From an uncultured Pelosinus sp. (GTDB lineage: Bacteria > Bacillota > Negativicutes > Sporomusales > Acetonemataceae): a stretch of DNA of 64,000 nucleotides. The first letter of the stretch is position 1. Every line of letters starts with the position of its first letter. Where the stretch lies: positions 51,186-115,185 of the forward strand of contig UQPB01000006.1 in assembly GCA_900542835.1 (NCBI GenBank), given 5' to 3'. The notes beneath the pieces are model-generated. The model saw only the letters and a list, made by a program, of their open reading frames with translations. It was not told the origin of the DNA and searched no databases. This document shows positions 25,483 through 34,131 of the stretch, one piece after another. The position numbers and the translations under genes are program-made.

Positions 25483-26042
25483 ACAATCAACTGGCGAGTA
25501 AATATGCACAAGCTCTTTGCCTGCTGGCGCAGGAAAAAGGGGTTCTGGCCGAAGCCGGCCGACAGTTGGCTCTGGTGGTGGAAACCGCCGCGTCCAACCC
25601 CGATTTTGGCGGGCTGTTGTACCATCCGCTGATTCCGACTGCCGCCAAGAAGGAAACCATAGAGAAGGTGTTTGACGGCGAATTGATGGTGATTGTCAAG
25701 AATTTTTTGTTTGTCGTCATCGATAAGCGCCGTGAAACCGCGCTGCCGGCGATTCTGCAAGCCTATACGGATTTTGCCAATGAGAGCCAGAACATCCTGC
25801 CGGCGGAAGTAACAACCGCTGCGCCTCTTACAGGGGCGCAGGAGGCGGCATTGGCTGAAAAGCTGGGGGTTATGACCGGCAAGACTGTTGTGATTACGCA
25901 GCGGATTGATGCCCGCCTCCTCGGCGGTGTTGTTGTAAAAATTGGTGATAAATTGATAGACGGCAGCGTCGCGCGCCAGTTGAAAACGTTACAGGCCGCG
26001 CTGCTCCGGACTCCACTGACTAAGATTGGGGTGACAGGCTGA
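25476..26042 (+). CDS. atpH: ATP synthase F1 subunit delta
   Basis: 188-residue subunit joining the b stalk to the top of F1. It has the N-terminal helical domain (NNQLASKYAQALCLLAQEKG) and the C-terminal pattern LGGVVVKIGDKLIDGSVARQ typical of delta/OSCP. The start overlaps atpF, indicating coupled translation. Two bases separate its stop from the atpA start. Confidence 0.95.
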   Translation: MLNNQLASKYAQALCLLAQEKGVLAEAGRQLALVVETAASNPDFGGLLYHPLIPTAAKKETIEKVFDGELMVIVKNFLFVVIDKRRETALPAILQAYTDFANESQNILPAEVTTAAPLTGAQEAALAEKLGVMTGKTVVITQRIDARLLGGVVVKIGDKLIDGSVARQLKTLQAALLRTPLTKIGVTG

Positions 26043-26044
26043 AT

Positions 26045-27565
26045 ATGAAACTGAGGCCAGAAGAGATTACAGCGATTATTAAGCAGCAAATTGAGAATTA
26101 TCAGGTCGACCTCAATGTAGACGATATCGGTACCGTTATCGAAGTCGGCGACGGCATTGCCCATATCCACGGCTTGCAAAAGGCGATGGCCGGCGAACTG
26201 CTTGAGTTCCCCAACGGTGTTTACGGCCTGGTGCTTAACCTGGAGGAAGATACGGTCGGCGGTGTTTTGCTTGGCGGCGAGACGCTGATCAAGGAAGGCG
26301 ACACTGTCCGCCGGACCGGCCGCATCATGCAGGTGCCGGTTGGCGAGGCGATGGTTGGCCGTGTTGTCAACGCCCTTGGTCAGCCGATCGACGGCAAAGG
26401 GCCGATAGCGACAACCGAGTTTCGTCCGGTTGAGTTTAATGCCCCCGGTATTGCCGACCGTCAGTCGGTTAAGGAACCGCTGCAGACCGGCGTAAAAGCC
26501 ATTGATGCCATGATTCCGATCGGACGCGGCCAGCGCGAACTGATCATCGGCGACCGTGGTACCGGCAAGACGGCGATTGCAGTTGACACCATCCTCAATC
26601 AAAAAGGACAGGGCGTTATCTGTATCTATGTCGCGATTGGCCAGAAGGCATCAACCGTAGCCCGGGTTGTTCATACGCTTGAAGAAGCGGGAGCGATGGA
26701 ATATACAATTGTCGTCGCCGCAACTGCTTCCGACAGCGCGCCGCTGCAATATCTCGCTCCTTACGCCGGTGTGGCGATGGGCGAATACTTTATGTATAAG
26801 AGCGGCCATGTCCTGTGCGTATATGACGATCTTTCCAAGCACGCCCAGGCTTACCGGGCAATGTCGCTTTTGCTGCGTCGTCCGCCCGGACGCGAAGCTT
26901 ATCCCGGCGATGTCTTTTATTTACATTCCCGCTTGCTGGAACGCGCCGCCAAGCTGTCTGATGAACTGGGGGCAGGCTCGATTACGGCTTTGCCGATCAT
27001 CGAAACTCTGGCCGGTGACGTATCCGCTTATATTCCGACTAATGTCATTTCGATTACTGACGGTCAGATTTTCCTTGAAAGCGAGCTGTTCTATTCCGGC
27101 ATCCGGCCGGCGATCAACGCCGGTATATCGGTTTCCCGCGTCGGCGGCTCGGCTCAGATCAAAGCGATGAAGCAGGTTGCCGGCAGTTTGCGGCTGGATC
27201 TGGCGCAGTACCGCGAGTTGGCGGCGTTCGCCCAGTTCGGCTCCGACCTTGATAAAGCAACCAAAGCGATGCTGGATCGCGGCCAGCGGCTGACTGAACT
27301 CCTGAAGCAGCCGCAGTACAGCCCGATTGCGGTAGAAGAGCAGGTCATGAGCATTTATACCGGTGTTAACGGCTACCTTGACACGGTGCCGCCGCATGAC
27401 GTGCCCCGGTTTGAGGCCGACTTCCTCAAGTTTATGCGAACCAATTATGCGGAAATCGGCAAGACTATCCGCGAGAAGAAGGCGCTTGACGCTGCAACCG
27501 AAGCAGCTCTGAAGAAAGCGATAAAGGAATTTCAAGACACATTTACCATTGAAGCGGCGAGGTGA
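26045..27565 (+). CDS. atpA: ATP synthase F1 subunit alpha
   Basis: 506-residue non-catalytic nucleotide-binding subunit. The P-loop reads GDRGTGKT at about residue 168, where nearly all alphas I know have GDRQTGKT. The arginine-finger block ISVSRVGGSAQIKAMK and the beta-barrel N-domain (GIAHIHGLQKAMAGELLEFP) are normal. Start ATG lies 2 bases after atpH. The gene is otherwise full length, and the odd P-loop glycine is in good codon context, so it is not an obvious error. Confidence 0.97.
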   Translation: MKLRPEEITAIIKQQIENYQVDLNVDDIGTVIEVGDGIAHIHGLQKAMAGELLEFPNGVYGLVLNLEEDTVGGVLLGGETLIKEGDTVRRTGRIMQVPVGEAMVGRVVNALGQPIDGKGPIATTEFRPVEFNAPGIADRQSVKEPLQTGVKAIDAMIPIGRGQRELIIGDRGTGKTAIAVDTILNQKGQGVICIYVAIGQKASTVARVVHTLEEAGAMEYTIVVAATASDSAPLQYLAPYAGVAMGEYFMYKSGHVLCVYDDLSKHAQAYRAMSLLLRRPPGREAYPGDVFYLHSRLLERAAKLSDELGAGSITALPIIETLAGDVSAYIPTNVISITDGQIFLESELFYSGIRPAINAGISVSRVGGSAQIKAMKQVAGSLRLDLAQYRELAAFAQFGSDLDKATKAMLDRGQRLTELLKQPQYSPIAVEEQVMSIYTGVNGYLDTVPPHDVPRFEADFLKFMRTNYAEIGKTIREKKALDAATEAALKKAIKEFQDTFTIEAAR

Positions 27566-27571
27566 TAGCGG

Positions 27572-28435
27572 ATGGCAAGCACGCGCGATATACGCCGCCG
27601 CATCAAGAGCGTAAAGAATATCCAGCAGATTACCAAGGCCATGAAAATGGTCGCGGCGGCGAGGCTGCGCAAAGCCCAGGAGAAAGCGCTGGCCTCAAAG
27701 CCCTATACCGATAAAATCATTGAAGTGCTGTCCGATGTGGCACAGCACGCGCCGGATTGCGGTCACCCCCTGCTGGCGGTTCGCGAGATCAAGCGGACCG
27801 GCTATCTGATCCTCAGCGCAGATAAAGGGCTGGCCGGCGCTTATTCGTCAAATGTGATCAAGGAAGCGCTGCCGCTGCTGCGAGGCAATGACAATGCCGG
27901 CATCAATGCCGTCGGTCGCAAGACCCGCGACTATTTCAAACGCCGCGGCTATGCGCTTGACCGGGAGTATACCGGTTTTTCCGAGCGGCCCTCCTATCAG
28001 GACGCCGTGCGTCTGGCGCAGGAGATGGCAGAAGCTTACACGTCGGGCGAATACGATGAAATTCACATCGTCTATACCCGTTTCTTTTCTCCCGGCCACT
28101 TCCGTCCGGCAACGATGCGGCTGCTGCCAATGGACACGCCGGTGCAAACCGATGCCGAGCGTGATCCGGATGCGCCGTCGACAATCATTTTTGAACCGTC
28201 GGCGCAGGAAGTGCTCGAGCTGCTGCTGCCTAAATATCTGGAGACTGTTATCTACGGCGCTCTGCTACAGTCCGCTGCCAGCGAGCTCGGCGCGCGGATG
28301 ATGGCAATGAGTTCGGCTACTGATAATGCCCAGGAGCTTATTTCTCAACTGGTTCTCAATTATAACAAAGTGCGTCAAGCTAATATTACCCGCGAAATTA
28401 CCGAAATTGTGGGTGGCGCTGAAGCGCTGAAGTAA
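27572..28435 (+). CDS. atpG: ATP synthase F1 subunit gamma
   Basis: 287-residue central rotor shaft. The N-terminal coiled helix RRRIKSVKNIQQITKAMKMV and the C-terminal helix with ASELGARMMAMSSATDNAQE, the two antiparallel parts inside the alpha-beta ring, are intact. The TGATAG-GCGG spacing to atpA is 6 bp. Stop overlaps the AAGGAGG ribosome site of atpD. Confidence 0.97.
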   Translation: MASTRDIRRRIKSVKNIQQITKAMKMVAAARLRKAQEKALASKPYTDKIIEVLSDVAQHAPDCGHPLLAVREIKRTGYLILSADKGLAGAYSSNVIKEALPLLRGNDNAGINAVGRKTRDYFKRRGYALDREYTGFSERPSYQDAVRLAQEMAEAYTSGEYDEIHIVYTRFFSPGHFRPATMRLLPMDTPVQTDAERDPDAPSTIIFEPSAQEVLELLLPKYLETVIYGALLQSAASELGARMMAMSSATDNAQELISQLVLNYNKVRQANITREITEIVGGAEALK

Positions 28436-28446
28436 GGAGGGTGTGT

Positions 28447-29859
28447 GTGAATAACACCGGTCGTGTAATTCAAGTTATTGGCCCGGTTGTTGACGTGGAG
28501 TTCCTGCCTGAGCAGCTTCCCGCCATCTATAATGCAGTCGTTATTGAGGGCGACAACGCCGGGGTAAAAGTAAACATTGTAGCCGAAGTTATGCAGCATT
28601 TAGGCGACGATACTGTTCGCTGCGTAGCGATGTCATCTACGGATGGTCTCATGCGCGGCATGCAGGCTGCCGATACCGGCGCACCAATCAAGGTTCCTGT
28701 CGGCACAGGCACGCTGGGACGTGTGTTCAACGTATTGGGCCAACCGGTCGACCATAATCCCGATCCGGTTAAAGCCGACGATCACTGGCCGATCCATCGG
28801 CCGGCTCCCGCGTTTGACCAACAGCAGACTTCAACCGAAGTTCTTGAGACCGGCATCAAAGTTGTCGATCTGATTGCGCCATATTCCCGGGGCGGCAAGA
28901 TCGGCCTGTTCGGCGGTGCCGGCGTTGGCAAGACGGTATTGATTATGGAATTGATCCGCAATATTGCAACCGAGCATGGCGGGTTTTCCGTGTTTGCCGG
29001 TGTTGGCGAACGTACTCGCGAAGGCAATGACCTGTGGGCGGAAATGAAAGAGTCAGGCGTTATTGATAAAACCGCGCTGGTCTACGGTCAGATGAACGAG
29101 CCGCCGGGAGCGCGCATGCGCGTCGGCCTGACCGGTTTGACAATGGCCGAGTATTTCCGTGATACGCAGGGCCAGGACGTTCTGCTGTTTGTTGATAATA
29201 TTTTCCGCTTTATCCAGGCCGGCTCGGAAGTTTCGGCGCTGCTGGGCCGCATGCCGTCGGCGGTTGGCTATCAGCCGACGCTGGGAACCGACGTTGGCGC
29301 CCTGCAGGAGCGCATCACTTCCACCAAGACCGGATCGATTACCTCGGTCCAGGCTGTTTACGTTCCGGCTGATGACTTGACAGATCCGGCGCCGGCGGCA
29401 ACGTTTGCGCATTTGGACGCAACTACTGTCTTGTCGCGTCAGATCGCCGAGCTGGGTATTTATCCGGCGGTTGACCCGCTTGACTCCACTTCGCGAATCC
29501 TTGACCCGCACGTTATCGGCGACGAGCATTATCATGTGGCCCGCGGCGTGCAGGAAGTACTGCAGCGCTATAAAGAGCTGCAGGATATTATCGCTATTCT
29601 CGGTATGGAAGAACTGTCCGATGAGGATAAACTGACGGTTGCCCGCGCCCGCAAGATTCAGCGCTTCCTCAGTCAGCCGTTCTTTGTCGCGGAAGTGTTT
29701 ACCGGTTCGCCCGGCAAATATGTCCCCTTGAAGGAGACGATCCGCGGCTTTAAGGAGATTCTGGAAGGCAAGCACGACGATCTCCCCGAGGGAGCCTTCT
29801 ATATGGTGGGCACGATTGACGAGGCAGTGGAAAAGGCGCGCAAAATGAAGGGAGAATAA
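28447..29859 (+). CDS. atpD: ATP synthase F1 subunit beta
   Basis: 470-residue catalytic subunit. Walker A GGAGVGKT, the catalytic Glu region AGVGERTREGNDL, Walker B LLFVDNIFRF and the DELSEED-like EELSDEDK lever are present. GTG 28447 was chosen because AAGGAGG is 7 bases upstream; GTG 28441 overlaps the site. This is the most conserved gene in the window and would be the best choice for placing the organism by phylogeny. Confidence 0.98.
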   Translation: MNNTGRVIQVIGPVVDVEFLPEQLPAIYNAVVIEGDNAGVKVNIVAEVMQHLGDDTVRCVAMSSTDGLMRGMQAADTGAPIKVPVGTGTLGRVFNVLGQPVDHNPDPVKADDHWPIHRPAPAFDQQQTSTEVLETGIKVVDLIAPYSRGGKIGLFGGAGVGKTVLIMELIRNIATEHGGFSVFAGVGERTREGNDLWAEMKESGVIDKTALVYGQMNEPPGARMRVGLTGLTMAEYFRDTQGQDVLLFVDNIFRFIQAGSEVSALLGRMPSAVGYQPTLGTDVGALQERITSTKTGSITSVQAVYVPADDLTDPAPAATFAHLDATTVLSRQIAELGIYPAVDPLDSTSRILDPHVIGDEHYHVARGVQEVLQRYKELQDIIAILGMEELSDEDKLTVARARKIQRFLSQPFFVAEVFTGSPGKYVPLKETIRGFKEILEGKHDDLPEGAFYMVGTIDEAVEKARKMKGE

Positions 29860-29862
29860 CTT

Positions 29863-30282
29863 ATGGCCAAAACATTGCGTCTGGACATAGTTACCCCTGA
29901 ACGTATCGTGTACAGCGATGATGGCATTTCGATGGTTATCGCCCGGGCGGTAGACGGCGAGACCGGCATTTTGCCGGGACACGCACCGCTGATTACCGCA
30001 CTTGCTATCGCGCCGCTGCGAGTCAAAAAGAATGATGCCGAGCTGCAATTTGCGATCGGCTCCGGTTTTATGGATGTAAAAGACAATGTTGTTACCATCC
30101 TGGTCAATGTTGCCGAGCTGCCGGAAGAAATTGATGTGCAACGGGCGGAAGCGGCAAAATCCAGGGCAGAGGAACGACTGCAGCGCCATGTGCCGGATAT
30201 CGATCAGGAACGGGCCGAAGCCGCGCTGCGGCGGGCTCTGGTCAGGTTGAAGGTGGCCGGACAGGCAAGCATAAAAGAATAA
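29863..30282 (+). CDS. atpC: ATP synthase F1 subunit epsilon
   Basis: 139-residue subunit with the N-terminal beta sandwich (LRLDIVTPERIVYSDDGISM, TGILPGHAPLITAL) and the C-terminal helical hairpin that can block ATP hydrolysis (RAEAAKSRAEERLQ). The start lies 3 bases after atpD. It is the last gene of the atp operon, closed by a perfect terminator. Confidence 0.96.
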   Translation: MAKTLRLDIVTPERIVYSDDGISMVIARAVDGETGILPGHAPLITALAIAPLRVKKNDAELQFAIGSGFMDVKDNVVTILVNVAELPEEIDVQRAEAAKSRAEERLQRHVPDIDQERAEAALRRALVRLKVAGQASIKE

Positions 30283-30284
30283 CA

Positions 30285-30320
30285 ATAAAAAGAGCCGCCC
30301 GCGGGCGGCTCTTTTTATTG
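30285..30320 (+). terminator. Strong terminator of the atp operon
   Basis: AGAGCCGCCCG pairs perfectly with CGGGCGGCTCT (30291-30312), flanked by an A run and TTTTTATTG. The symmetry makes it work in both directions. Confidence 0.95.
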
Positions 30321-30321
30321 T

Positions 30322-30830
30322 GCCCTCCGTGGAATCGTCTCTCCCCGTCGTCCCAGGCTTCCACCAGGATTGACGAGCCACGGAGGGCACGGAGTTTTAC
30401 GGAGAGAACAGGAGAATTGTTCAACAGAGGACACCGAGGGGCGCTGAGGTGCACAGAGGGTTATGAATAGTAATAAAAATTCCCATTCTCCCTCTGTGCC
30501 CTCTGTGTATCCTCCGTGTCCTCCGTGGAATCGTCTTTTCCCGTCGTCCCAGGCTTTCATCGGGATTGACGAGCCGCGGAGGACACAGGGAACCCTTTCA
30601 ACAGAGGACACCGAGGGACGCCGAGGTGCACAGAGGGTTATGGATAGTAATAATAATTTAAACTTAACCTTAACCTCTGTGCCCTCCGTGTATCCTCTGT
30701 GTCCTCCGTGGTATCGTCTTTTCCCGTCCTCTCCCGGCTCCAAGATTGAGATGACCAGCCATGACCAGCATGGACTTTCTAAAATTTCCGTCCTTCTCTG
30801 AGTCCTTCGTGGAATCGTCTTTGCCGCTTT
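30322..30830. repeat. Palindromic GGAGGACAC repeat family, locus 1 (tandem units)
   Basis: About 500 bases without a gene, filled by two and a half copies of a roughly 183-196-bp unit. CCGTGGAATCGTCT-like starts fall at 30327, 30523 and 30706. Each unit has a purine-rich arm such as CAGAGGACACCGAGGG, an AT-rich centre with GTTATGGATAGTAATAA, and a pyrimidine-rich arm such as CCTCCGTGTATCCTC. The arms are imperfect reverse complements of about 37 bases, so each unit could form a long hairpin. No open frame or transposase is present. Confidence 0.85.
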
Positions 30831-30923
30831 TATCCGATTGGCCGCATGTCATATCTTGACATGAATAGCTCAGCAAAATCCTGGCAACAATCAGCGTAGA
30901 GGGATATTTGTGGAGTGTGGGTT

Positions 30924-31643
30924 ATGCATTGGATACGAATTGCGGCCTTTGCCTGCATGTTGGCGCTGCCGCTGCCTTTGCTCAGCAGCGGCGGCGAAAC
31001 CGCCTCCAGCCGCCTGCTGCCGGCGGTCTGGCAGGAAACCGGTGCGCTGCTGCAACAAAGCAGTGTGCGCGCCTGGGTCAAGCTGCCTGCCGGCAGGAAT
31101 GGACCGGAAGCTTATATTGCCAGGGCGATTGCCTCTCAAGGCGGCAGCCTGGCGGATTATCAGCTTGAGGAAATCGTCACTGACAGCTACCGGATTGTCA
31201 GGGCCAGCCGGAGCGATGCCTACGGCAGGGAAACTATAGCTGCGGTTGTTTACTTGCAGCAGCAGACGGTCTACATGACGGCCTTGCTGGAAGGGCCCGG
31301 CGATCAACTGGCCCGGCTTGAACAATGGTCGCTAAAAATTTTGTCTGTTGACGGCGCCATCCCCCGGATAAGCGCTTGCTTGTCAGGCTGGATTAATGGT
31401 AAACTGAGTAATGGCGAATGGGACAGAATCCTGTCGCAAAGCTTTGCCGTGCTGGCTGTAAAGGCCGGACGGATGACGCAGGCGGCCAATCTGGCAAGCG
31501 CCAGCGGCTATTCGCCGTTGTTGCCGGCCGGGCTGGACGCTGAAGGTGAGCTTGTTAACTTTCAACTGGCATCGCGTTACAACCGGAGCGAGCATCGGAC
31601 CTATATTACACTCGGAACACCGGTTATTGCCCAGGACTATTAA
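30924..31643 (+). CDS. ywmB: YwmB-family exported protein
   Basis: 239-residue protein with an N-terminal signal or anchor (IRIAAFACMLALPLPLL) and a YwmB (TATA-box-binding-like fold) body. Its function is unknown, but it keeps a fixed place between the atp operon and murA-spoIID in spore-formers. ATG 30924 has GTGGAG 8 bases before it. Recognition rests mainly on position, length and the YwmB-like C-terminal blocks WINGKLS and ASGYSPLLP, so family membership is likely rather than certain. Confidence 0.75.
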   Translation: MHWIRIAAFACMLALPLPLLSSGGETASSRLLPAVWQETGALLQQSSVRAWVKLPAGRNGPEAYIARAIASQGGSLADYQLEEIVTDSYRIVRASRSDAYGRETIAAVVYLQQQTVYMTALLEGPGDQLARLEQWSLKILSVDGAIPRISACLSGWINGKLSNGEWDRILSQSFAVLAVKAGRMTQAANLASASGYSPLLPAGLDAEGELVNFQLASRYNRSEHRTYITLGTPVIAQDY

Positions 31644-31675
31644 CTAACTTATTGACTGCTGCGGGAGGAAACCAA

Positions 31676-32929
31676 GTGGAGAAGTTGATTATACGCGGGG
31701 GAAAGCGCTTATACGGTACGATCAAGATCAGCGGCGCTAAAAACGCCGTGCTGCCGATCATTGCCGCAACGCTTCTGGGCAGTACGCCAAGCACCCTTGA
31801 AGAAATACCGAATCTGGAAGATGTGCAGACAATTTCCGAAGTTTTGACGCAATTGGGCGTTCCGGTTCAATATTCTCCCGGGATATTGCAAGTCGATTCC
31901 CGGGATATTAAAACCTGCGAAGCGCCGTATGAGCTGGTCCGTAAAATGCGAGCCTCGTTTCTGGTCATGGGACCGTTGCTGGCCCGAGTCGGGCAGGCGC
32001 GAATTTCGCTGCCGGGCGGCTGCGCGATTGGTACCCGGCCAATTGATCTGCACCTGAAAGGGTTTGAAGCGCTTGGCGCCGAGATCATTCAGGGGCACGG
32101 CTATATCGAGGCCAGAGCGCCGCGGGGATTGAACGGGGCCAGGATCTATCTGGACTTTCCCAGTGTCGGTGCGACGGAGAACATTATGATGGCTGCCACA
32201 ATGGCTGCGGGACAGACGGTGATTGAAAATCCGGCGGAGGAACCGGAGATTGTTGATCTGGCGACCTATCTCAATGCCATGGGCGCCCGCATCCGCGGCG
32301 CCGGCACTAATGTCATTAAGATTGATGGCGTCAGCGAACTGCGCGGAGCCTGTCACGCCGTCATTCCCGACCGGATTGAGGCCGGCACCTATATGGTGGC
32401 GGCGGCGATGACCGGCGGAGACATCCGGCTGGAGAACGTGATCAGCGAGCATCTGAAGCCGGTTATAGCTAAGCTGAAGGAAGCCGGTGTGGAAATCGAC
32501 GAGGATCTGATGGGCGTGCGGGTGCGGCGCAATGAGCAGTTCCGCGCCGTTGACATCAAGACGATGCCTTATCCCGGTTTTCCCACTGATATGCAGGCGC
32601 AGTTCATGGCTATGCTGACAATAGCCAATGGGACGAGCGTGGTGACGGAAACGGTTTTTGAGAACCGGTTCATGCATGTCGATGAATTAAAACGAATGGG
32701 CGCCAATATTAAAATTGACGGCCGCGTCGCGGTAGTTGAGGGCGTCGGCAATCTGACCGGCTGTCCGGTCAAAGCCACTGATCTGCGCGCCGGCGCGGCG
32801 CTGGTGCTGGCTGGCCTGACCGCCAGCGGCGCCACTGAGGTCGGCTATTTGCATCATATTGATCGAGGTTATGAAAATCTGGTGGAAAAGTTCCAGGCGC
32901 TGGGCGCGGATCTGGAACGGGTCAGGTAG
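31676..32929 (+). CDS. murA: UDP-N-acetylglucosamine 1-carboxyvinyltransferase
   Basis: 417-residue enzyme for the first committed step of peptidoglycan synthesis, adding enolpyruvate from PEP to UDP-GlcNAc. The N-terminal KISGAKNAVLPIIAATLL binds UDP-GlcNAc, and the PEP-reactive Cys is in LPGGCAIGTRPIDLHLKGFE (fosfomycin target). It has DRIEAGTYMVAAAMTGGD and GYENLVEKFQALGAD at the end. GTG 31676 follows GGGAGGAAA; the reading from 31652 overlaps that site. Confidence 0.97.
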   Translation: MEKLIIRGGKRLYGTIKISGAKNAVLPIIAATLLGSTPSTLEEIPNLEDVQTISEVLTQLGVPVQYSPGILQVDSRDIKTCEAPYELVRKMRASFLVMGPLLARVGQARISLPGGCAIGTRPIDLHLKGFEALGAEIIQGHGYIEARAPRGLNGARIYLDFPSVGATENIMMAATMAAGQTVIENPAEEPEIVDLATYLNAMGARIRGAGTNVIKIDGVSELRGACHAVIPDRIEAGTYMVAAAMTGGDIRLENVISEHLKPVIAKLKEAGVEIDEDLMGVRVRRNEQFRAVDIKTMPYPGFPTDMQAQFMAMLTIANGTSVVTETVFENRFMHVDELKRMGANIKIDGRVAVVEGVGNLTGCPVKATDLRAGAALVLAGLTASGATEVGYLHHIDRGYENLVEKFQALGADLERVR

Positions 32930-32946
32930 CACTTATTCTCAGCATT

Positions 32947-32978
32947 GGCGGAACGCAGCAGCGTTCCGCCGTTTTCGT
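32947..32978 (+). terminator. Terminator after murA
   Basis: GGCGGAACGC, loop AGCA, GCGTTCCGCC, then GTTTTCGTTG. The 10-bp perfect stem isolates spoIID from murA. Confidence 0.9.
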
Positions 32979-33047
32979 TGTTATGTCATATTCGTACCTG
33001 CCATTGCATAGCTATTAACAAGAGGCTGTCAACATGGAGGGCGAAGG

Positions 33048-34037
33048 ATGAAATACGGCGTTGGCGCGATGATTCTGGGTGTGGCGGTTATTGTTATTTG
33101 TGTACCTATGCTGGTCGTGCTGAGCCTGCGGGGCGGCGAGGATTATGCTCCCCAGGCGCCTGTCGGCAAAACCATTACCATCAATGTCTATTTGCATGAA
33201 GAGGACAGGGTAGTCGCCATGGACCTGGAAGAATATATAAAAGGCGTTGTGGCGGCGGAAATGCCGGCCGAGTTTCAACCGGAGGCGCTTAAGGCGCAAG
33301 CCGTGGCGGCCCGCACCTTTGCCGTAAAACAGATGGGCGCTTTCGGCGGCTCTGGTTACGCCGATAAAGCAGGGGCTGATATTACCACTGATTTCCGCCT
33401 GGCACAGGGGCAGGCCTGGATCAGCCAGGATACAATGAAGCTGCGCTGGGGCAGCGCCGGCTATCAGAAATACTGGCCGAAAATCAGCCAGGCTGTTGAC
33501 GCGACCCGGGCAATGATCGCCACTTTTGAGGGCCAACCGATTCACGCGGTGTTTCATTCCACCAGCGGGGAACGAACCGCCAGCGCCAAGGAGGTCTGGG
33601 GCTATGATTTTCCCTACCTGCAGAGCGTTGAGTGCGCCTGGGATCAGGACTCTCCCCGTTATCTGGATGTGAAAAGCTACAGTCTTGATGAAATTGATAA
33701 ACGGCTGGGGACAGAAGCGAAAGCGGCGGCGGTCAGCACCGGCGGTCAGGTGGCGCAAATCCTTGATAAAACCGCGTCAGGACGGGTTGAGCGCATGCGG
33801 GTCGGCGACAGTATTTTTTCCGGCCAGCAGATTCGCGAAATGCTGGGACTGCGCTCCAATAATTTTGCTGTCCGTCCCAGCCAAGCCGGACTCGAGTTTG
33901 TTACCACCGGTTACGGCCACGGGGTGGGGCTTTGTCAATACGGCGCCAACGGCATGGCGAAAGCGGGAAAAGACTATAAGTCGATTCTGACCCATTACTA
34001 CCGCGGCGTGACGATTGAAAAAGCGGCTATTCATTAA
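33048..34037 (+). CDS. spoIID: Stage II sporulation protein D (SpoIID)
   Basis: 329-residue membrane-anchored lytic transglycosylase that, with SpoIIM and SpoIIP, thins septal peptidoglycan during engulfment. One N-terminal membrane helix, then LEEYIKGVVAAEMPAEFQPE with the catalytic Glu, QAVAARTFAV, HSTSGERTASAKEVWG and YGHGVGLCQYGANGMAK with the zinc and substrate residues. The ATG follows GGAGGGCGAAGG. It sits upstream of spoIIQ, as in Bacillus, and is expected under sigma-E control, though no clear promoter was found. Confidence 0.95.
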   Translation: MKYGVGAMILGVAVIVICVPMLVVLSLRGGEDYAPQAPVGKTITINVYLHEEDRVVAMDLEEYIKGVVAAEMPAEFQPEALKAQAVAARTFAVKQMGAFGGSGYADKAGADITTDFRLAQGQAWISQDTMKLRWGSAGYQKYWPKISQAVDATRAMIATFEGQPIHAVFHSTSGERTASAKEVWGYDFPYLQSVECAWDQDSPRYLDVKSYSLDEIDKRLGTEAKAAAVSTGGQVAQILDKTASGRVERMRVGDSIFSGQQIREMLGLRSNNFAVRPSQAGLEFVTTGYGHGVGLCQYGANGMAKAGKDYKSILTHYYRGVTIEKAAIH

Positions 34038-34095
34038 CCGGTAGCAGTCTTGCCTCTGTCCGGCTGTAACCGCCATTTTTTAAGCCGTCCGATTG

Positions 34096-34131
34096 TTGGG
34101 CATACTATCAGCGAGGTGATAGTATGCCCAA
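34096..34131 (+). promoter_or_regulatory. Perfect hairpin covering the spoIIQ start codon
   Basis: TTGGGCATACTATCA (34096-34110), loop GCGAGG, TGATAGTATGCCCAA (34117-34131): 15 bp without a mismatch. The ATG of spoIIQ (34124) lies inside the 3' arm and the ribosome site GAGGTGA straddles the loop. There is no T run, so it is not a terminator. Confidence 0.85.

Noticed and set aside
29053..30390. 445-codon minus-strand frame opposite atpD and atpC
   Set aside because: Overlaps two of the most conserved genes in the window and runs through the operon terminator.
30322..30830. CRISPR array
   Set aside because: Repeats are long, imperfect and palindromic, spacing is uneven, there are no unique spacers of uniform length and no cas genes.
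30322..30830. Insertion sequence
   Set aside because: No transposase frame in any of the seven repeat loci and no target-site duplications could be made out.
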